Part shown: piece after piece, positions 16,387-25,373 of the stretch | Layout: each line of letters begins with the position of its first letter | How positions within the stretch are numbered: position 1 is the first letter of the stretch | Source of the DNA: DATJLY01 sp963773665 | GTDB lineage: Bacteria > Pseudomonadota > Alphaproteobacteria > ATCC43930 > CGMCC-115725 | Length of the DNA: 64,000 nucleotides | Direction: 5' to 3' | Assembly (NCBI GenBank): GCA_963773665.1 | Contig: CAVZBZ010000001.1 | Coordinates: forward strand, 1,364,001-1,428,000 | Program-made: the position numbers and the translations under genes | Notes under the pieces: generated by a model | The model's database searches: none | The model's input: the letters and a program-made list of their open reading frames with translations, nothing else | Told to the model about the DNA's origin: nothing

Positions 16387-18898
16387 CGCGGTGGCCGCTT
16401 TCGGCGCCGCGCCGCCGGCGTCTTCCTTTGCCATTCGGCGGCGGCGGGAGCGAGCGCCGAGCGAATTGCGCAAGCCGCACGGCCACGCGGCCGTTCAAGG
16501 TTCCTTCCGTGTACCGGCCGGTCATGTCCGGCTCGCCGGCGGGCACGCCGGTCAGAAGCTCGATTCCCTGATCGATCGTCTCGATGGCGATGACGGAAAA
16601 CTGTCCCGCCGCGGCGGCGTCCGCGACGTCGGCCCGAAGCATGAGGTGCTGCACATTGGCGGCAGGGATGATGACGCCTTGGCGTCCGCTGAGCCCGCGC
16701 GCGCGGCAGATATCGAAAAAGCCTTCGATCTTCTCGCTGACGCCGCCGATCGCCTGGATGTGGCCGTGCTGATCGACCGAGCCCGTCACCGCGTAGGATT
16801 GCCGGATCGGAGTTTCCGAAAGCGCGGAGAGCAGCGCGAACAGCTCGGCCGCCGAGGCGCTGTCGCCCTCGACGCCGCCATAGGATTGCTCGAACACGAG
16901 GCTCGCGGTCAGCGACAGCGGACCTTCGCGGCCGAACCGCCCGCCGAGAAATCCCGACAGGATCAGGACGCCCTTGGAGTGGATGGGGCCGCCCAGCGCC
17001 ACTTCGCGCTCGATGTCGATGAGCTCGCCCTTGCCGAACCGGACTTGCGCGGAAATCCGGGCGGGATGGCCGAAGCTCACGCCGCCGAGACTGACGACCG
17101 ACAGGCCGTTGACCTGTCCGACCGCTTCGCCGTCCGTTTCGATCCGCAGCGTGTTCCGGCCGATTTCCTCTTGCAGACGCTGGTAGAGCCGGTCGGTGCG
17201 CCGTCGCCGCGCCGCCACCGCCTGCTCGACCGCTGCCGCATCGATCACCGCCTTGCCGGCGGCAAGCGCAAGCTGATCGGCCTCCTGAAGAAGATCGACG
17301 ACGCCGCGAAGCTGCGCCGTGAGCTTCCCTCCGTCGCCGCTGAGCCGCGCCGCCTCCTCGATCACCCGCGCCACGCCGTCCCGGTCGACCGGGTGCAGCT
17401 TTTCGCGCCGTGCCGCCGTCGCGATAAGCCGCGCGTAGAGAGCGACGGTTTCCCGCGTGCGGTCGACCCGGTCGTCGAACTCGGCGGCGACCTTGAAGAG
17501 CTCCGGGAAATCGGGATCGAGCTCGCTGAGGAGGTAGTAGAGCATCGGCGGCCCGACGAGCACCACCTTGACCGAAAGCGGGATCGGCACCGGATCGAGC
17601 GAAACCGTGCTGGCGAAGCTCAGAAGCTGCTCCAGCGAGATGGTTCGTATCTCGCCGGCGCGCAGCACGCGCTTCAGCGAATCCCAGCCGAAGCTCGCGC
17701 TCAAAAGCCGCTGCGCGTCGAGGATCAGATAGCCGCCGTTCGCCTTGTGCAGCGCACCCGGCACGATGAGGTTGAAGTCGGTGAACAGCGCCCCAAACCG
17801 CGCCATGTGCTCGATCCGTCCGACCAGGTTCTGGTGCGTCGGGTTGTCTTCGTAGACGATCGGCGCGCCCTTCCGGCCGGAATTGTCGACGACGACATTC
17901 ACCTGATAGCGTCGGAACGCCGCGTCGTCGTCGACGCGGCCGTCGGGCATCGCTGCCGTCTGCCCTTCGCCGTGGCTCGAGGCGAGGAAATCGTCGGCAT
18001 GCTCGAGGATGTCGCGCTCGACCTCCTGGAGATAGTTTGCCACCTCGGCAATATCGGCGAAGGACGATCGAACGTCGGCGAGCAAGTGGTTCACCACCAC
18101 CGCGCTCGTATCGCGGTTGAGCTGTCGCACCGCGTCGCGATGCTCCCGCTCCCATTCGGGAATGCGGCGAACCGTGGCTTCCAGCTCGGTTTGCAGCGCC
18201 TGGATATCGGCGGTGATCCGGGCCCGATCCTCCGACGCCATGCGCTGGAAAACGTCGGGCGGAATCACTTCGCCGTTGTGCATGGGCGCAAGGCCAAGCC
18301 CCATGGGCGTGCGGATGAGGGCGATGTTCTTGGCCTCGGCCTTGTGCTGCAAGGCGCCGAATGCCTCTTCATGGCGATGCTTGAACTGCTCGTCGATCAC
18401 CTCGCGCCGCGCGCGATAGTCGTCGCGCTCGAACGCCGCGGGCAACGCCGCCTTGAGCTCCGTGACGAGCCGCTTCATCGCATCCTGGAGCGCATCGGCG
18501 CGACCGGTCGGCATCTTGATGCAGAGCGGACGATGCGGATCGGCGAAATTATTGACGTAGCACCAGTCGGGCGGCGTCTCCTCCGATGCCGCCTGGGCCT
18601 CGAGGATCTCCTGCACGAGCGTGTGCTTGCCGGTGCCCGACGGGCCGAATGCGAAGATGTTGAAGCCATGCCGCCGCATTGTCGTGCCGAAGCGGACCGC
18701 ATCGATCGCGCGCTCCTGGCCGACGAGGCCGGCAAGCTCGGTCAGATCGTCCGTGGTCTTGAACGCGAGCGCCGACGCTTCGCAACAGCGCCGCAGCAGC
18801 GCCGGCGGCAGCGGCCGCATCGCCGTCCATTTCAGGCTGGCGGCATCGGCAACGGAGGCATCCTGTAGCGCCAGTGCCTTGCCCTCTAGCAAGTCCAT
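16379..18898 (-). CDS. Lon-family (LonB/LonC-like) AAA+ ATP-dependent protease
   Basis: 839 residues. Walker A GPSGTGKH is at about 85-92 and the AAA core follows with a long helical insertion (about 150-330). Walker B-like LIVPGALHKANGGYLILDA lies near 385. The C-terminal S16 domain carries the dyad: Ser680 in GDSASAAEL and Lys723 in AIGGVSEKIEG. It lacks the N-terminal Lon substrate domain, as in COG1067 proteases, and ends in an Arg-rich tail. It is cytosolic and expected to degrade damaged or regulatory proteins. Located 66 bp after carbamate kinase and overlapping the USP-like gene, it is part of an operon behind an FNR/FixK box. Confidence 0.9.
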   Translation of the reverse strand: MDLLEGKALALQDASVADAASLKWTAMRPLPPALLRRCCEASALAFKTTDDLTELAGLVGQERAIDAVRFGTTMRRHGFNIFAFGPSGTGKHTLVQEILEAQAASEETPPDWCYVNNFADPHRPLCIKMPTGRADALQDAMKRLVTELKAALPAAFERDDYRARREVIDEQFKHRHEEAFGALQHKAEAKNIALIRTPMGLGLAPMHNGEVIPPDVFQRMASEDRARITADIQALQTELEATVRRIPEWEREHRDAVRQLNRDTSAVVVNHLLADVRSSFADIAEVANYLQEVERDILEHADDFLASSHGEGQTAAMPDGRVDDDAAFRRYQVNVVVDNSGRKGAPIVYEDNPTHQNLVGRIEHMARFGALFTDFNLIVPGALHKANGGYLILDAQRLLSASFGWDSLKRVLRAGEIRTISLEQLLSFASTVSLDPVPIPLSVKVVLVGPPMLYYLLSELDPDFPELFKVAAEFDDRVDRTRETVALYARLIATAARREKLHPVDRDGVARVIEEAARLSGDGGKLTAQLRGVVDLLQEADQLALAAGKAVIDAAAVEQAVAARRRRTDRLYQRLQEEIGRNTLRIETDGEAVGQVNGLSVVSLGGVSFGHPARISAQVRFGKGELIDIEREVALGGPIHSKGVLILSGFLGGRFGREGPLSLTASLVFEQSYGGVEGDSASAAELFALLSALSETPIRQSYAVTGSVDQHGHIQAIGGVSEKIEGFFDICRARGLSGRQGVIIPAANVQHLMLRADVADAAAAGQFSVIAIETIDQGIELLTGVPAGEPDMTGRYTEGTLNGRVAVRLAQFARRSLPPPPNGKGRRRRRGAESGHRDD

Positions 18899-18964
18899 TC
18901 TCTAGCTCCCGACTCTCGGCGTCCGGACATTGCCGGAAGCAGGGCAGGGTAGCGTTGATCCACC

Positions 18965-19867
18965 TCAAATTGCGACGATCGTGCCGGACCTGCCCTCGAC
19001 GATCGCCTGGGCGTCCTCGATGGCGCCGATCGCGGCCCAGCGCCCGGTCGCTTCGGCAAAGCGGCAGGCCGCCTCCACCTTGGGGCCCATCGAGCCGGGA
19101 GCGAAACTATGGCGGCGAAGCTCCGCCGGGGTCGTTCGGCCGATCGGCCGCGCGTCCCGTGCCGGCCAACTCGGCCATACGCCCGCGACATCCGTCAGCA
19201 GCAGCAAGGCATCCGCCTGGACCCCCTGTGCAAGGAGTGCTGCGGCAAAATCCTTGTCGATCACGCCCTCGACGCCGCGGACGCCCTGGTCAGGCGTGGC
19301 AATGACAGGTATTCCGCCGCCGCCCGCGCAGATGACGATGACGCCCGATCTCAGGAGCAGCCGGATCGTTTCGATCTCGCGGATCTTCCGCGGCGCGGGA
19401 GACGGCACGGCACGGCGCCATCCGTCGCCGTCGCGCATCACGGCCCAGGACATATCCCGCTCGAGGCGACGCGCTTCGGCTTCGTTATAGAGCGGGCCGA
19501 TCGGCTTGCTCGGCGCCCGGAAGGCCGGATCGGCGGGGTCAACCTCGACCTGCGTCAGCAAGGTCGCGATCTCCCGTCCCGGCAGCGCTCCCGCGAGTGC
19601 CGCTTCGAGGAGATAGCCGATCATTCCCTCGCTTTCCGCGCCCAGCACGTCGAGCGGATATTGCCCGACCGCGCGATAGGCGGCGGACTGGAGCGCGAGG
19701 AGCCCGACTTGCGGGCCATTGCCGTGCGTGATGACGATTTCGTGCTTCAGCGCGATCGGCGCGATTGCGGCAACGGCGTGGGCGATGTTTCGCCTCTGCA
19801 CATCCGCCTCGAGCGGCTCGCCGCGCCGCAGGAGCGCATTGCCGCCGAGCGCTAGGACGACGCGCAT
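18965..19867 (-). CDS. arcC: Carbamate kinase
   Basis: 300 residues of the amino-acid kinase fold. Diagnostic motifs are VVLALGGNALLRRGE at the N-terminus, ITHGNGPQVGLLALQ near residue 50, VICAGGGGIPV near 205 and IDKDFAAALLA near 230, with GSMGPKVEAA near the end. The enzyme converts carbamoyl phosphate and ADP to ATP, ammonia and CO2, the energy-yielding step of fermentative arginine or related catabolism. No arginine deiminase or carbamoyltransferase gene is found in the window, so the source of carbamoyl phosphate is open. The start overlaps the end of the GTPase-like gene by 16 bases. Confidence 0.93.
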   Translation of the reverse strand: MRVVLALGGNALLRRGEPLEADVQRRNIAHAVAAIAPIALKHEIVITHGNGPQVGLLALQSAAYRAVGQYPLDVLGAESEGMIGYLLEAALAGALPGREIATLLTQVEVDPADPAFRAPSKPIGPLYNEAEARRLERDMSWAVMRDGDGWRRAVPSPAPRKIREIETIRLLLRSGVIVICAGGGGIPVIATPDQGVRGVEGVIDKDFAAALLAQGVQADALLLLTDVAGVWPSWPARDARPIGRTTPAELRRHSFAPGSMGPKVEAACRFAEATGRWAAIGAIEDAQAIVEGRSGTIVAI

Positions 19868-21213
19868 GTGTCGGCGAACCGGTCGACCAGCGTCGAGAGA
19901 CGCGGCTCTTCGAGTTCGGCATAGTCGTAGCGCGCCCGCACCAGCGGTTTCGCAATGGGGATGAGGCGCGCGAGGTCGATGGGGGTGGCCGACACCACGA
20001 TCTCCGCGGAACTCGCCGCAATCGTTGCCGCTAGCGCCTCGAGCTCGGCGCCGCCATAGCCCAAGGCGGGCAGGACACGGCCGATATGCGGATATCTCGC
20101 GTAGGCTTCGGCGATCTCGCCCTGCGCCGCGGGCCGGGGATCGACGATCTCGGCCGCGCCGGCCGCGACCGCGGCGACATAGCCCGCACCGTACGCCATG
20201 CCGCCATGCGTGATCGTAGGCCCGTCTTCGATGACGAGAACGCGCCTTCCCTTGACCGCGGCGGGATCGTCGAGCCGCACCGGCGACGCGGAGCGCACGA
20301 TCGGGGCGCGGCGGTTGATTTGCCGCAGCCCTTCCGCAACGAGCTGCACATCGGCCGGCGCCGCCGCATCGACTTTCGTCACGACGAGGATGTCGGCCAT
20401 GCGCAGCACGGTCTCGCCCGGATGATGCGTCACGAGCTGACGCGGGCGCAGCGCATCCGCAAGCGCGATATGAAGGTCCGGCCGGACGAACGGGAAATCG
20501 TTGTTGCCGCCGTCCCACAGGATGAGATCGGCTTCTCGTTCGGCCGCCGCGAGGATGGCGGCGTAATCGACGCCGGCATAGACGATGTTTCCCGCCGCGA
20601 TGTGCGGCTCGTATTCCTCGCGCTCCTCGATCGTACAGGCCGCGCGGTCGAGATCGGCGAGCGCGGCGAAGCGCTGCACCCGCTCGGCGGCAAGATCGCC
20701 ATAGGGCATCGGATGACGCAGGACCGCGACGCGCAAACCCCGGTCGCGGAGGCGGCGCGACAGAAAGCGCGCCACCGCCGACTTGCCGCATCCCGTGCGC
20801 ACGGCGGTGACGGCAATTACGGGAAGGCGCGAAGTCAGCATGGTCCGCCTCGGCCCCAGCAGGACGAAATCCGCCCCCAGTGCAAGCGCGCGGGAGGCGA
20901 GATGCATCACCTGCTCGTGCGTCACGTCGCTGTAGGCGAACACGACCTCGTCGAGCCCGCCCGCCATGTCTTCGAGCCGCACCTCATCGACGATTGGAAT
21001 GCCGTCGGGATAGAGCGCGCCAGCCAAGGACGGCGGATAGCGGCGCCCGCCGATGCCGGGGATCTGGGCGGCCGTGAAGGCGATCACTTCGAACGTAGGG
21101 TCATCGCGATACACCATGTTGAAATTGTGGAAGTCGCGGCCCGCGGCGCCGAGAATGACGACGCGTCTCCGTGCGCCTTCAGATGCAGTAGGTGCGGATC
21201 GGGGCGAAGCCAT
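19852..21213 (-). CDS. Cyclic 2,3-diphosphoglycerate synthetase-like P-loop protein (COG2403)
   Basis: 453 residues. After VVILGAAGRDFHNFN (about 18-32) comes a Rossmann-like N-terminal domain, then a second P-loop (VTAVRTGCGKSAVARF, TGCGKS at 140-145) and a G-protein-like VTKVDAAA near 290. This is the predicted-GTPase family that includes archaeal cyclic 2,3-diphosphoglycerate synthetase. Bacterial members are uncharacterised, so I do not assign that reaction. The chosen ATG (MASPRSAPTASEG) overlaps the end of the decarboxylase gene by 35 bases, and its stop overlaps the carbamate kinase start, so the three genes are tightly coupled. Confidence 0.75.
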   Translation of the reverse strand: MASPRSAPTASEGARRRVVILGAAGRDFHNFNMVYRDDPTFEVIAFTAAQIPGIGGRRYPPSLAGALYPDGIPIVDEVRLEDMAGGLDEVVFAYSDVTHEQVMHLASRALALGADFVLLGPRRTMLTSRLPVIAVTAVRTGCGKSAVARFLSRRLRDRGLRVAVLRHPMPYGDLAAERVQRFAALADLDRAACTIEEREEYEPHIAAGNIVYAGVDYAAILAAAEREADLILWDGGNNDFPFVRPDLHIALADALRPRQLVTHHPGETVLRMADILVVTKVDAAAPADVQLVAEGLRQINRRAPIVRSASPVRLDDPAAVKGRRVLVIEDGPTITHGGMAYGAGYVAAVAAGAAEIVDPRPAAQGEIAEAYARYPHIGRVLPALGYGGAELEALAATIAASSAEIVVSATPIDLARLIPIAKPLVRARYDYAELEEPRLSTLVDRFADTCASS

Positions 21214-22315
21214 TGAACTCGACCGAGGCGTAGCTTGCCGTGTAGGCGCCGGCGGACAGGAAATCGATTGGATCGCCGATCGCGAGATCGAAGGGCAGCG
21301 CATAGTCCGAGCGCTGATAGAGAATGTCGGTGCTGTCGCAGCTCGGGCCGGCAAGCGTGACGGGATCGCCGGGCATGCCGTCATGGGGTGTGCGGATGCG
21401 GTACTGAATCCGCTCGGCATAGGTTTCCGGCAGACCGTTGTAGCGGCCCGCATCGAGATAGACCCAGCGGCGCCGTGAATGCCGCGATTTTTGCGAGATG
21501 AGCAGCACCTTGGACCGGAGCAATCCGGCATCGCCGGCGATGTAGCGCCCTGGCTCGATCAGGAGGCGCGGCAGCGCGCCGCCGAACTCGCGTTGGAGCG
21601 CGGTCTCGATCGCCTCCGCGTAGCTTTCGAGCGGCGGAACGGCCGCTCGGTACTGCGCCGGGAGGCCGCCACCGACATTGAGGAGTTCGAGCTCGAGCCC
21701 TGCCCGCGCGCAGGCGCGGAACACGCTGGCGGCGCCGGCGATCGCCAATGCCCATTCGTGCGGCTCCGTCTGCTGCGAGCCGACATGAAAGGACAGTCCG
21801 GCGGCGCGCAGGCCCCGTTTCCTGGCAGCGATAAGGAGCTCGACGGCCATCTCGTGGGAACAACCGAATTTGCGGCTCAACGGCCATTGCGATCCGGTGT
21901 TTTCGACGAGGAGCCGGCAGAAGACGCGAGCGCCGGGGGCGCGCCGCGCCAGTTTTTCGAGCTCTGCCGCGCTGTCGAACGCGAAGAGCGCCACGCCCGC
22001 GCCTGCAGCGCGCGCAATGTCCTCGTCCTTCTTGATCGTGTTTCCGAACGAGCATCGCCCGGCTTCGATGCCGAGCTCGAGGCACCGGTCGATCTCGCCT
22101 TCGCTCGCGAGATCGAACCCGGCGCCGAGCTCGGCCAAGGCGGCGATCACCGCGGGCGCGGGATTGGCCTTCACCGCATAGTAGATCGAGGCCGTGGGAA
22201 GAATCTCCTTGAGCGCGCGGTATTTCGCCCGGACGATGTCCAGATCGATCACGACAAAAGGTGTCGGAACGCGGGTTTCCGCGAGGAACCGCTCGATGGG
22301 TTGGCTCACGCTCAC
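21179..22315 (-). CDS. Ornithine/lysine/arginine decarboxylase-type PLP enzyme (fold type III)
   Basis: 378 residues. The PLP lysine is Lys49 in SIYYAVKANPAP. Further features are FDLASEGEIDRCL, HVGSQQ near residue 187, the LNVGGGLPA loop near 230, LIEPGRYIAG near 265 and the active-site cysteine segment GPSCDSTDILY near 330. The length and motifs match eukaryotic-type ornithine decarboxylases. Expected reaction is decarboxylation of ornithine or lysine to a diamine, which consumes protons and makes polyamine. The start is GTG and overlaps the stop of the 58-residue ORF (GTGA). Substrate choice between ornithine and lysine cannot be settled by eye. Confidence 0.88.
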   Translation of the reverse strand: MSVSQPIERFLAETRVPTPFVVIDLDIVRAKYRALKEILPTASIYYAVKANPAPAVIAALAELGAGFDLASEGEIDRCLELGIEAGRCSFGNTIKKDEDIARAAGAGVALFAFDSAAELEKLARRAPGARVFCRLLVENTGSQWPLSRKFGCSHEMAVELLIAARKRGLRAAGLSFHVGSQQTEPHEWALAIAGAASVFRACARAGLELELLNVGGGLPAQYRAAVPPLESYAEAIETALQREFGGALPRLLIEPGRYIAGDAGLLRSKVLLISQKSRHSRRRWVYLDAGRYNGLPETYAERIQYRIRTPHDGMPGDPVTLAGPSCDSTDILYQRSDYALPFDLAIGDPIDFLSAGAYTASYASVEFNGFAPIRTYCI

Positions 22316-22488
22316 GTGCGGGGATATCCGACGGTCTGCGCGAAGGTGACGAACTGCTGCTCGGGAAGACCCAAGGCCCGGGCGAGCCTCGGATAATCGA
22401 CGGCGCCGCGAAACACCGTGGCGAGCCCCTCGGTCGCGACAAATGCTGCGCTTGCGAGGATTCCGGCGTTGGCTTCGCGTCGCGTCAT
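22312..22488 (-). CDS. 58-residue ORF heading the ArcC-Lon operon, nitroreductase-tail-like
   Basis: The ORF starts MTRREANAGILASAAF and ends FAQTVGYPRT. A GGGAG Shine-Dalgarno lies five bases before the ATG, its stop overlaps the decarboxylase GTG start, and it is the first ORF after an FNR/FixK box 52 bp upstream. The segment RALGLPEQQFVTFAQTVGYP resembles the last 20 or so residues of nitroreductase-family (SagB/ThcOx-like) proteins as I remember them, and no flavin-binding part is present. It may be a truncated gene kept as a leader for translational coupling, or a real small protein. Confidence 0.5.
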   Translation of the reverse strand: MTRREANAGILASAAFVATEGLATVFRGAVDYPRLARALGLPEQQFVTFAQTVGYPRT

Positions 22489-22539
22489 CGCGTGCTCCCA
22501 GCAGACGATGCGATGCTAAAGGCTGGGCGTCGTTCCGCT

Positions 22540-22553
22540 TTGATGCATATCAA
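22540..22553 (-). promoter_or_regulatory. Perfect FNR/FixK box upstream of the decarboxylase-carbamate kinase-Lon operon
   Basis: TTGATGCATATCAA, a perfect palindrome. Set at -41.5 on the minus strand it predicts a start near 22505 and a 17-nt leader. A TAGCAT hexamer (22513-22518, minus strand) with four of six -10 bases lies at the right distance. Confidence 0.7.
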
Positions 22554-22747
22554 GCGTCCGAAGGCGTTCACCAATGCGGAACGGCTTCTCCAATAAAATC
22601 GCCCGGCGCGATCGAAAAACGCCGCGCATGAAGCATAGGCGTGAACGGCAAAAGCGCGCCAACAGCCCCGCGCCGTCGGCCGGGCTTTAGCCGACATTCC
22701 CGGATTCCGGCGCCGGGCGAGGCGCACTTCCCCCCCGATCGGGAGCC

Positions 22748-24409
22748 CTAGCGTCCGGTGACGCGCGCCAAAAGTGCGTCGGCATCGGCGGGCGGTGCGT
22801 TGCCGCGCCAGGCGACGTGCTGGTCGGGGCGGATCAGGACATAGTCGCGCTCGTAAAGCGCGCGCGCTTCCTCGTCGGCGACGGACAGGACATCGAGCGG
22901 CACACGGCACCGCTTTGCCGCCGTGACGAGCGTTGCGGCGCGCTCTGGCGCAGCGCCAAGGCATAACAGCGTGAAACCGATGCCGAGCCGGTCGTAGAGC
23001 GAATCGCCTGCGCCGCGGCCGCTTCCTAGCCAGAAATGCGGCGCGCGTCCGCCCGGCACGCTCGACGGGCAATAGGATATGGGATCGTCGGCCGGCGGTG
23101 CTGCGTCCTCGGCGACGATGGGCGAGCCGTCGTAGCGCGCGCCGAGCTGCACGCCGAGCGAGGCGAACTCCTCGCCCAAGGTGGTGGCGAGATAATGGCC
23201 GAGCTGTTGGCGCGCCGCCTCGCCCGCGGGCGACCGGTCCTCGACATTGTCTGCAACCGGCATGTCGCCCACGTTGATGGCGAGCGTGCGCGCGGCCGTG
23301 GTGTTGCGGACCGCGATCGGCCGCCGCTCGATCTCGTAGGAGGCGAGGAGATTTGGCCCGCCCCAGCCCTGGGCGAGCGCCGCGAGCTTCCACGACAGAT
23401 TGGCGGCGTCGTCGATGCCGGTGTTCATGCCGAAGCCGCCCGTGGGCGTGAAGAGATGGACGGAATCGCCCGCGAGCACGATGCGGCCCGCGCCGAACGA
23501 GTGCGCCACGCGCGCGACGCCCGCGGTCCATGGATTGTGGCCCAGAACCTCGACCGGAATCTCGGATCCTGCCGCGCTCTGCACGTGGCGGCGGATGGCG
23601 TCGTCGTCGGGCGCGGTGCCGGGATCGGGGGCGCGGGTGAAGAGCAGGAACTCGTCCTCGCCATTCAACGACACGAACACGATGCGGCCCTGCGGATTGA
23701 TGGCGTTGTACATCCAGGCGCGGCGCTCGCGGCGGATCACGTCCGCGAGCACGGTCGGCAGGCGCAGATATGTGGCGATCATCGGGCCGCCCATGAACGC
23801 CTGCTCGAGATTGCGGAAGCCGCCATAGCGGATCGCGAGCGTGCGCCGCACGAAGCTCTGGCCGCCGTCGCAGCCGACGAGATAGAGGACGCGCCAGTCC
23901 TCGCGCGCGCCGTCCGATACCCGCTCGGCGCCGAGCGTGACGCCGTCTCCGTCCTGATCGACCGCAACGGCGCGCCAGCCGAAGCGTTTTTCGATCATCG
24001 GTTCGCCCGCGACCCGGTCGAACAGCAGCGCCTCGACATACATCTGGTTGGCGCGGTGGAGCGGCTCGGGCACCTGGTCGAATCTCGGCGCCGCCCGGAC
24101 GCGCGTGATCTTTTGCTCTTCGGACGGCATCGGCAGGCGCGCGAGCTCCCAGCCGTTGAGCCGCGTGAAATAGGCCACGTCGGTCGGATGATCCATCGGG
24201 AGGCCGAGGCGGCGCACCTCGGGCGAGAATCCCAAGCGCCGGTAATGCTCCATGGTGCGCGCGTTCTGGGTGTTGCCCTTCGGCTGCATGCGGCTCCGCT
24301 CGTCGAGATTGAGGAGGACGGAGCGCACGCCATGGCGCGCGAGGAAGAGCGCCAGCATCATCCCGACGGGCCCGGCGCCGACGATGCCGATGGGCAGGGA
24401 TTTGCTCAT
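22748..24409 (-). CDS. FAD-dependent aromatic hydroxylase (PheA/TfdB/MhpA class)
   Basis: 553 residues. The N-terminal FAD-binding motif IGIVGAGPVGMMLALFLARHG (about 7-27), the DG motif in YLVGCDGGQSFVR near residue 185 and the GD motif RIVLAGDSVHLFTPTGGFGMN near 315 define a class A flavoprotein monooxygenase. A C-terminal thioredoxin-like extension (about 440-553) is typical of the phenol or 3-hydroxyphenylpropionate hydroxylase group. The enzyme would hydroxylate a phenolic ring using NAD(P)H and oxygen. It starts 10 bp after the LivM-type permease stop, so it is the last gene of the importer operon, and the importer probably brings in its substrate. Confidence 0.9.
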   Translation of the reverse strand: MSKSLPIGIVGAGPVGMMLALFLARHGVRSVLLNLDERSRMQPKGNTQNARTMEHYRRLGFSPEVRRLGLPMDHPTDVAYFTRLNGWELARLPMPSEEQKITRVRAAPRFDQVPEPLHRANQMYVEALLFDRVAGEPMIEKRFGWRAVAVDQDGDGVTLGAERVSDGAREDWRVLYLVGCDGGQSFVRRTLAIRYGGFRNLEQAFMGGPMIATYLRLPTVLADVIRRERRAWMYNAINPQGRIVFVSLNGEDEFLLFTRAPDPGTAPDDDAIRRHVQSAAGSEIPVEVLGHNPWTAGVARVAHSFGAGRIVLAGDSVHLFTPTGGFGMNTGIDDAANLSWKLAALAQGWGGPNLLASYEIERRPIAVRNTTAARTLAINVGDMPVADNVEDRSPAGEAARQQLGHYLATTLGEEFASLGVQLGARYDGSPIVAEDAAPPADDPISYCPSSVPGGRAPHFWLGSGRGAGDSLYDRLGIGFTLLCLGAAPERAATLVTAAKRCRVPLDVLSVADEEARALYERDYVLIRPDQHVAWRGNAPPADADALLARVTGR

Positions 24410-24419
24410 CGCCGCCGGC

Positions 24420-25373
24420 CTAGCGATTGAGCGGACGGCGCAGGAATCCCAGGAGCCCCTGCGGCATGAAGATGACCATGGCGATGAAGATAAGCCCGAC
24501 CGGAATGAGATAATACTCCGTCAAGAAACGCGACAGCCCCTCGCGCAGCAGCAGGAAGAACGCGGCGCCGACGATCGGGCCGACGAGCGTGCCGATGCCG
24601 CCGATGACGTTGAAGATGACGACCTCGCCCGACACCAGGAAGAAGACGAAGTCGGGCGCCGCGAACTGGTTCTGCACGGCATAGAGCACGCCGGCCAGGC
24701 CCGCGAACAGGCCCGAGATCATGACCGCGACGATCTTGTAGCGCTCGACCGGATAACCTATCGCGCGCGTCCGCGCCTCGTTCTCGCGGATCGACTGCAG
24801 CACCATGCCGAACGGCGCCTGGGTGATGCGGCGCAGCACGAGGTAGGAGCCCGCCACCACCGCGAGCACGAACCAGTGCAAGGTAGTCGAGGTGAACGGG
24901 ACCGAGAAGAGGCCGGGGATCGCGAGCGGCGGGCGGCGGAAGGTCAGGCCGTTCTCGCCGCCCGTCACATCCGTCCAGGTGAAGATGGCGGTGTAAAAAA
25001 TCTGCGAGAAGATGAGGGTCGTGATCGCGAAATAGATGTCGCGCAGGCGCGTTGCGAAATATGCAACGAAGGCGCCCACCGCCGCGGCGGCGATAAGGCC
25101 GCACAGAATCGCGAGCAGGAGGCTCGGCGGCCGCACCGCAATGAGCGCCGCCGCGGCGCCGTACATGCCGAGGCCGAAAAAAGCCGAGTGGCCGAACGAC
25201 ACGATGCCGGTGTAGCCGATCAGGATGTCGGACGACATCGCGAGCAGGCCCCAGATCAGGATCTCGGTGAGGAAGCGGCGCCAGAATTCCGGGAGCACGA
25301 GCGGCGCCACGATGAGGAGCGCGATGACGGCGCAAAACGCGCCCCAGAAGACGAGCGTGGGGCGGCGGCTCAT
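24420..25373 (-). CDS. livM: Branched-chain-type ABC transporter permease LivM
   Basis: 317 residues with about ten hydrophobic helices. Typical LivM text includes GYTGIVSFGHSAFFGLGMYGAAAA near residue 55, SIRENEARTRAIGYPVERYKI near 200 and GGIGTLVGPIVGAAFFL near 262. It forms the inner-membrane channel with LivH. The start overlaps the stop of the livH gene (ATGA). In this family the substrate may be amino acids, urea, amides or aromatic acids; the hydroxylase attached to this operon favours an aromatic ligand. Confidence 0.92.
   Translation of the reverse strand: MSRRPTLVFWGAFCAVIALLIVAPLVLPEFWRRFLTEILIWGLLAMSSDILIGYTGIVSFGHSAFFGLGMYGAAAALIAVRPPSLLLAILCGLIAAAAVGAFVAYFATRLRDIYFAITTLIFSQIFYTAIFTWTDVTGGENGLTFRRPPLAIPGLFSVPFTSTTLHWFVLAVVAGSYLVLRRITQAPFGMVLQSIRENEARTRAIGYPVERYKIVAVMISGLFAGLAGVLYAVQNQFAAPDFVFFLVSGEVVIFNVIGGIGTLVGPIVGAAFFLLLREGLSRFLTEYYLIPVGLIFIAMVIFMPQGLLGFLRRPLNR

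Noticed and set aside
15704..18868. 1054-codon open frame on the plus strand
   Set aside because: It lies opposite the Lon-type protease and USP-like gene, which have clear catalytic motifs; composition is that of a shadow frame.
22660..22740. Rho-independent terminator after the FAD hydroxylase
   Set aside because: GTCGGC/GCCGAC inverted repeat is present but there is no T-run on the minus strand and the position is not convincing.
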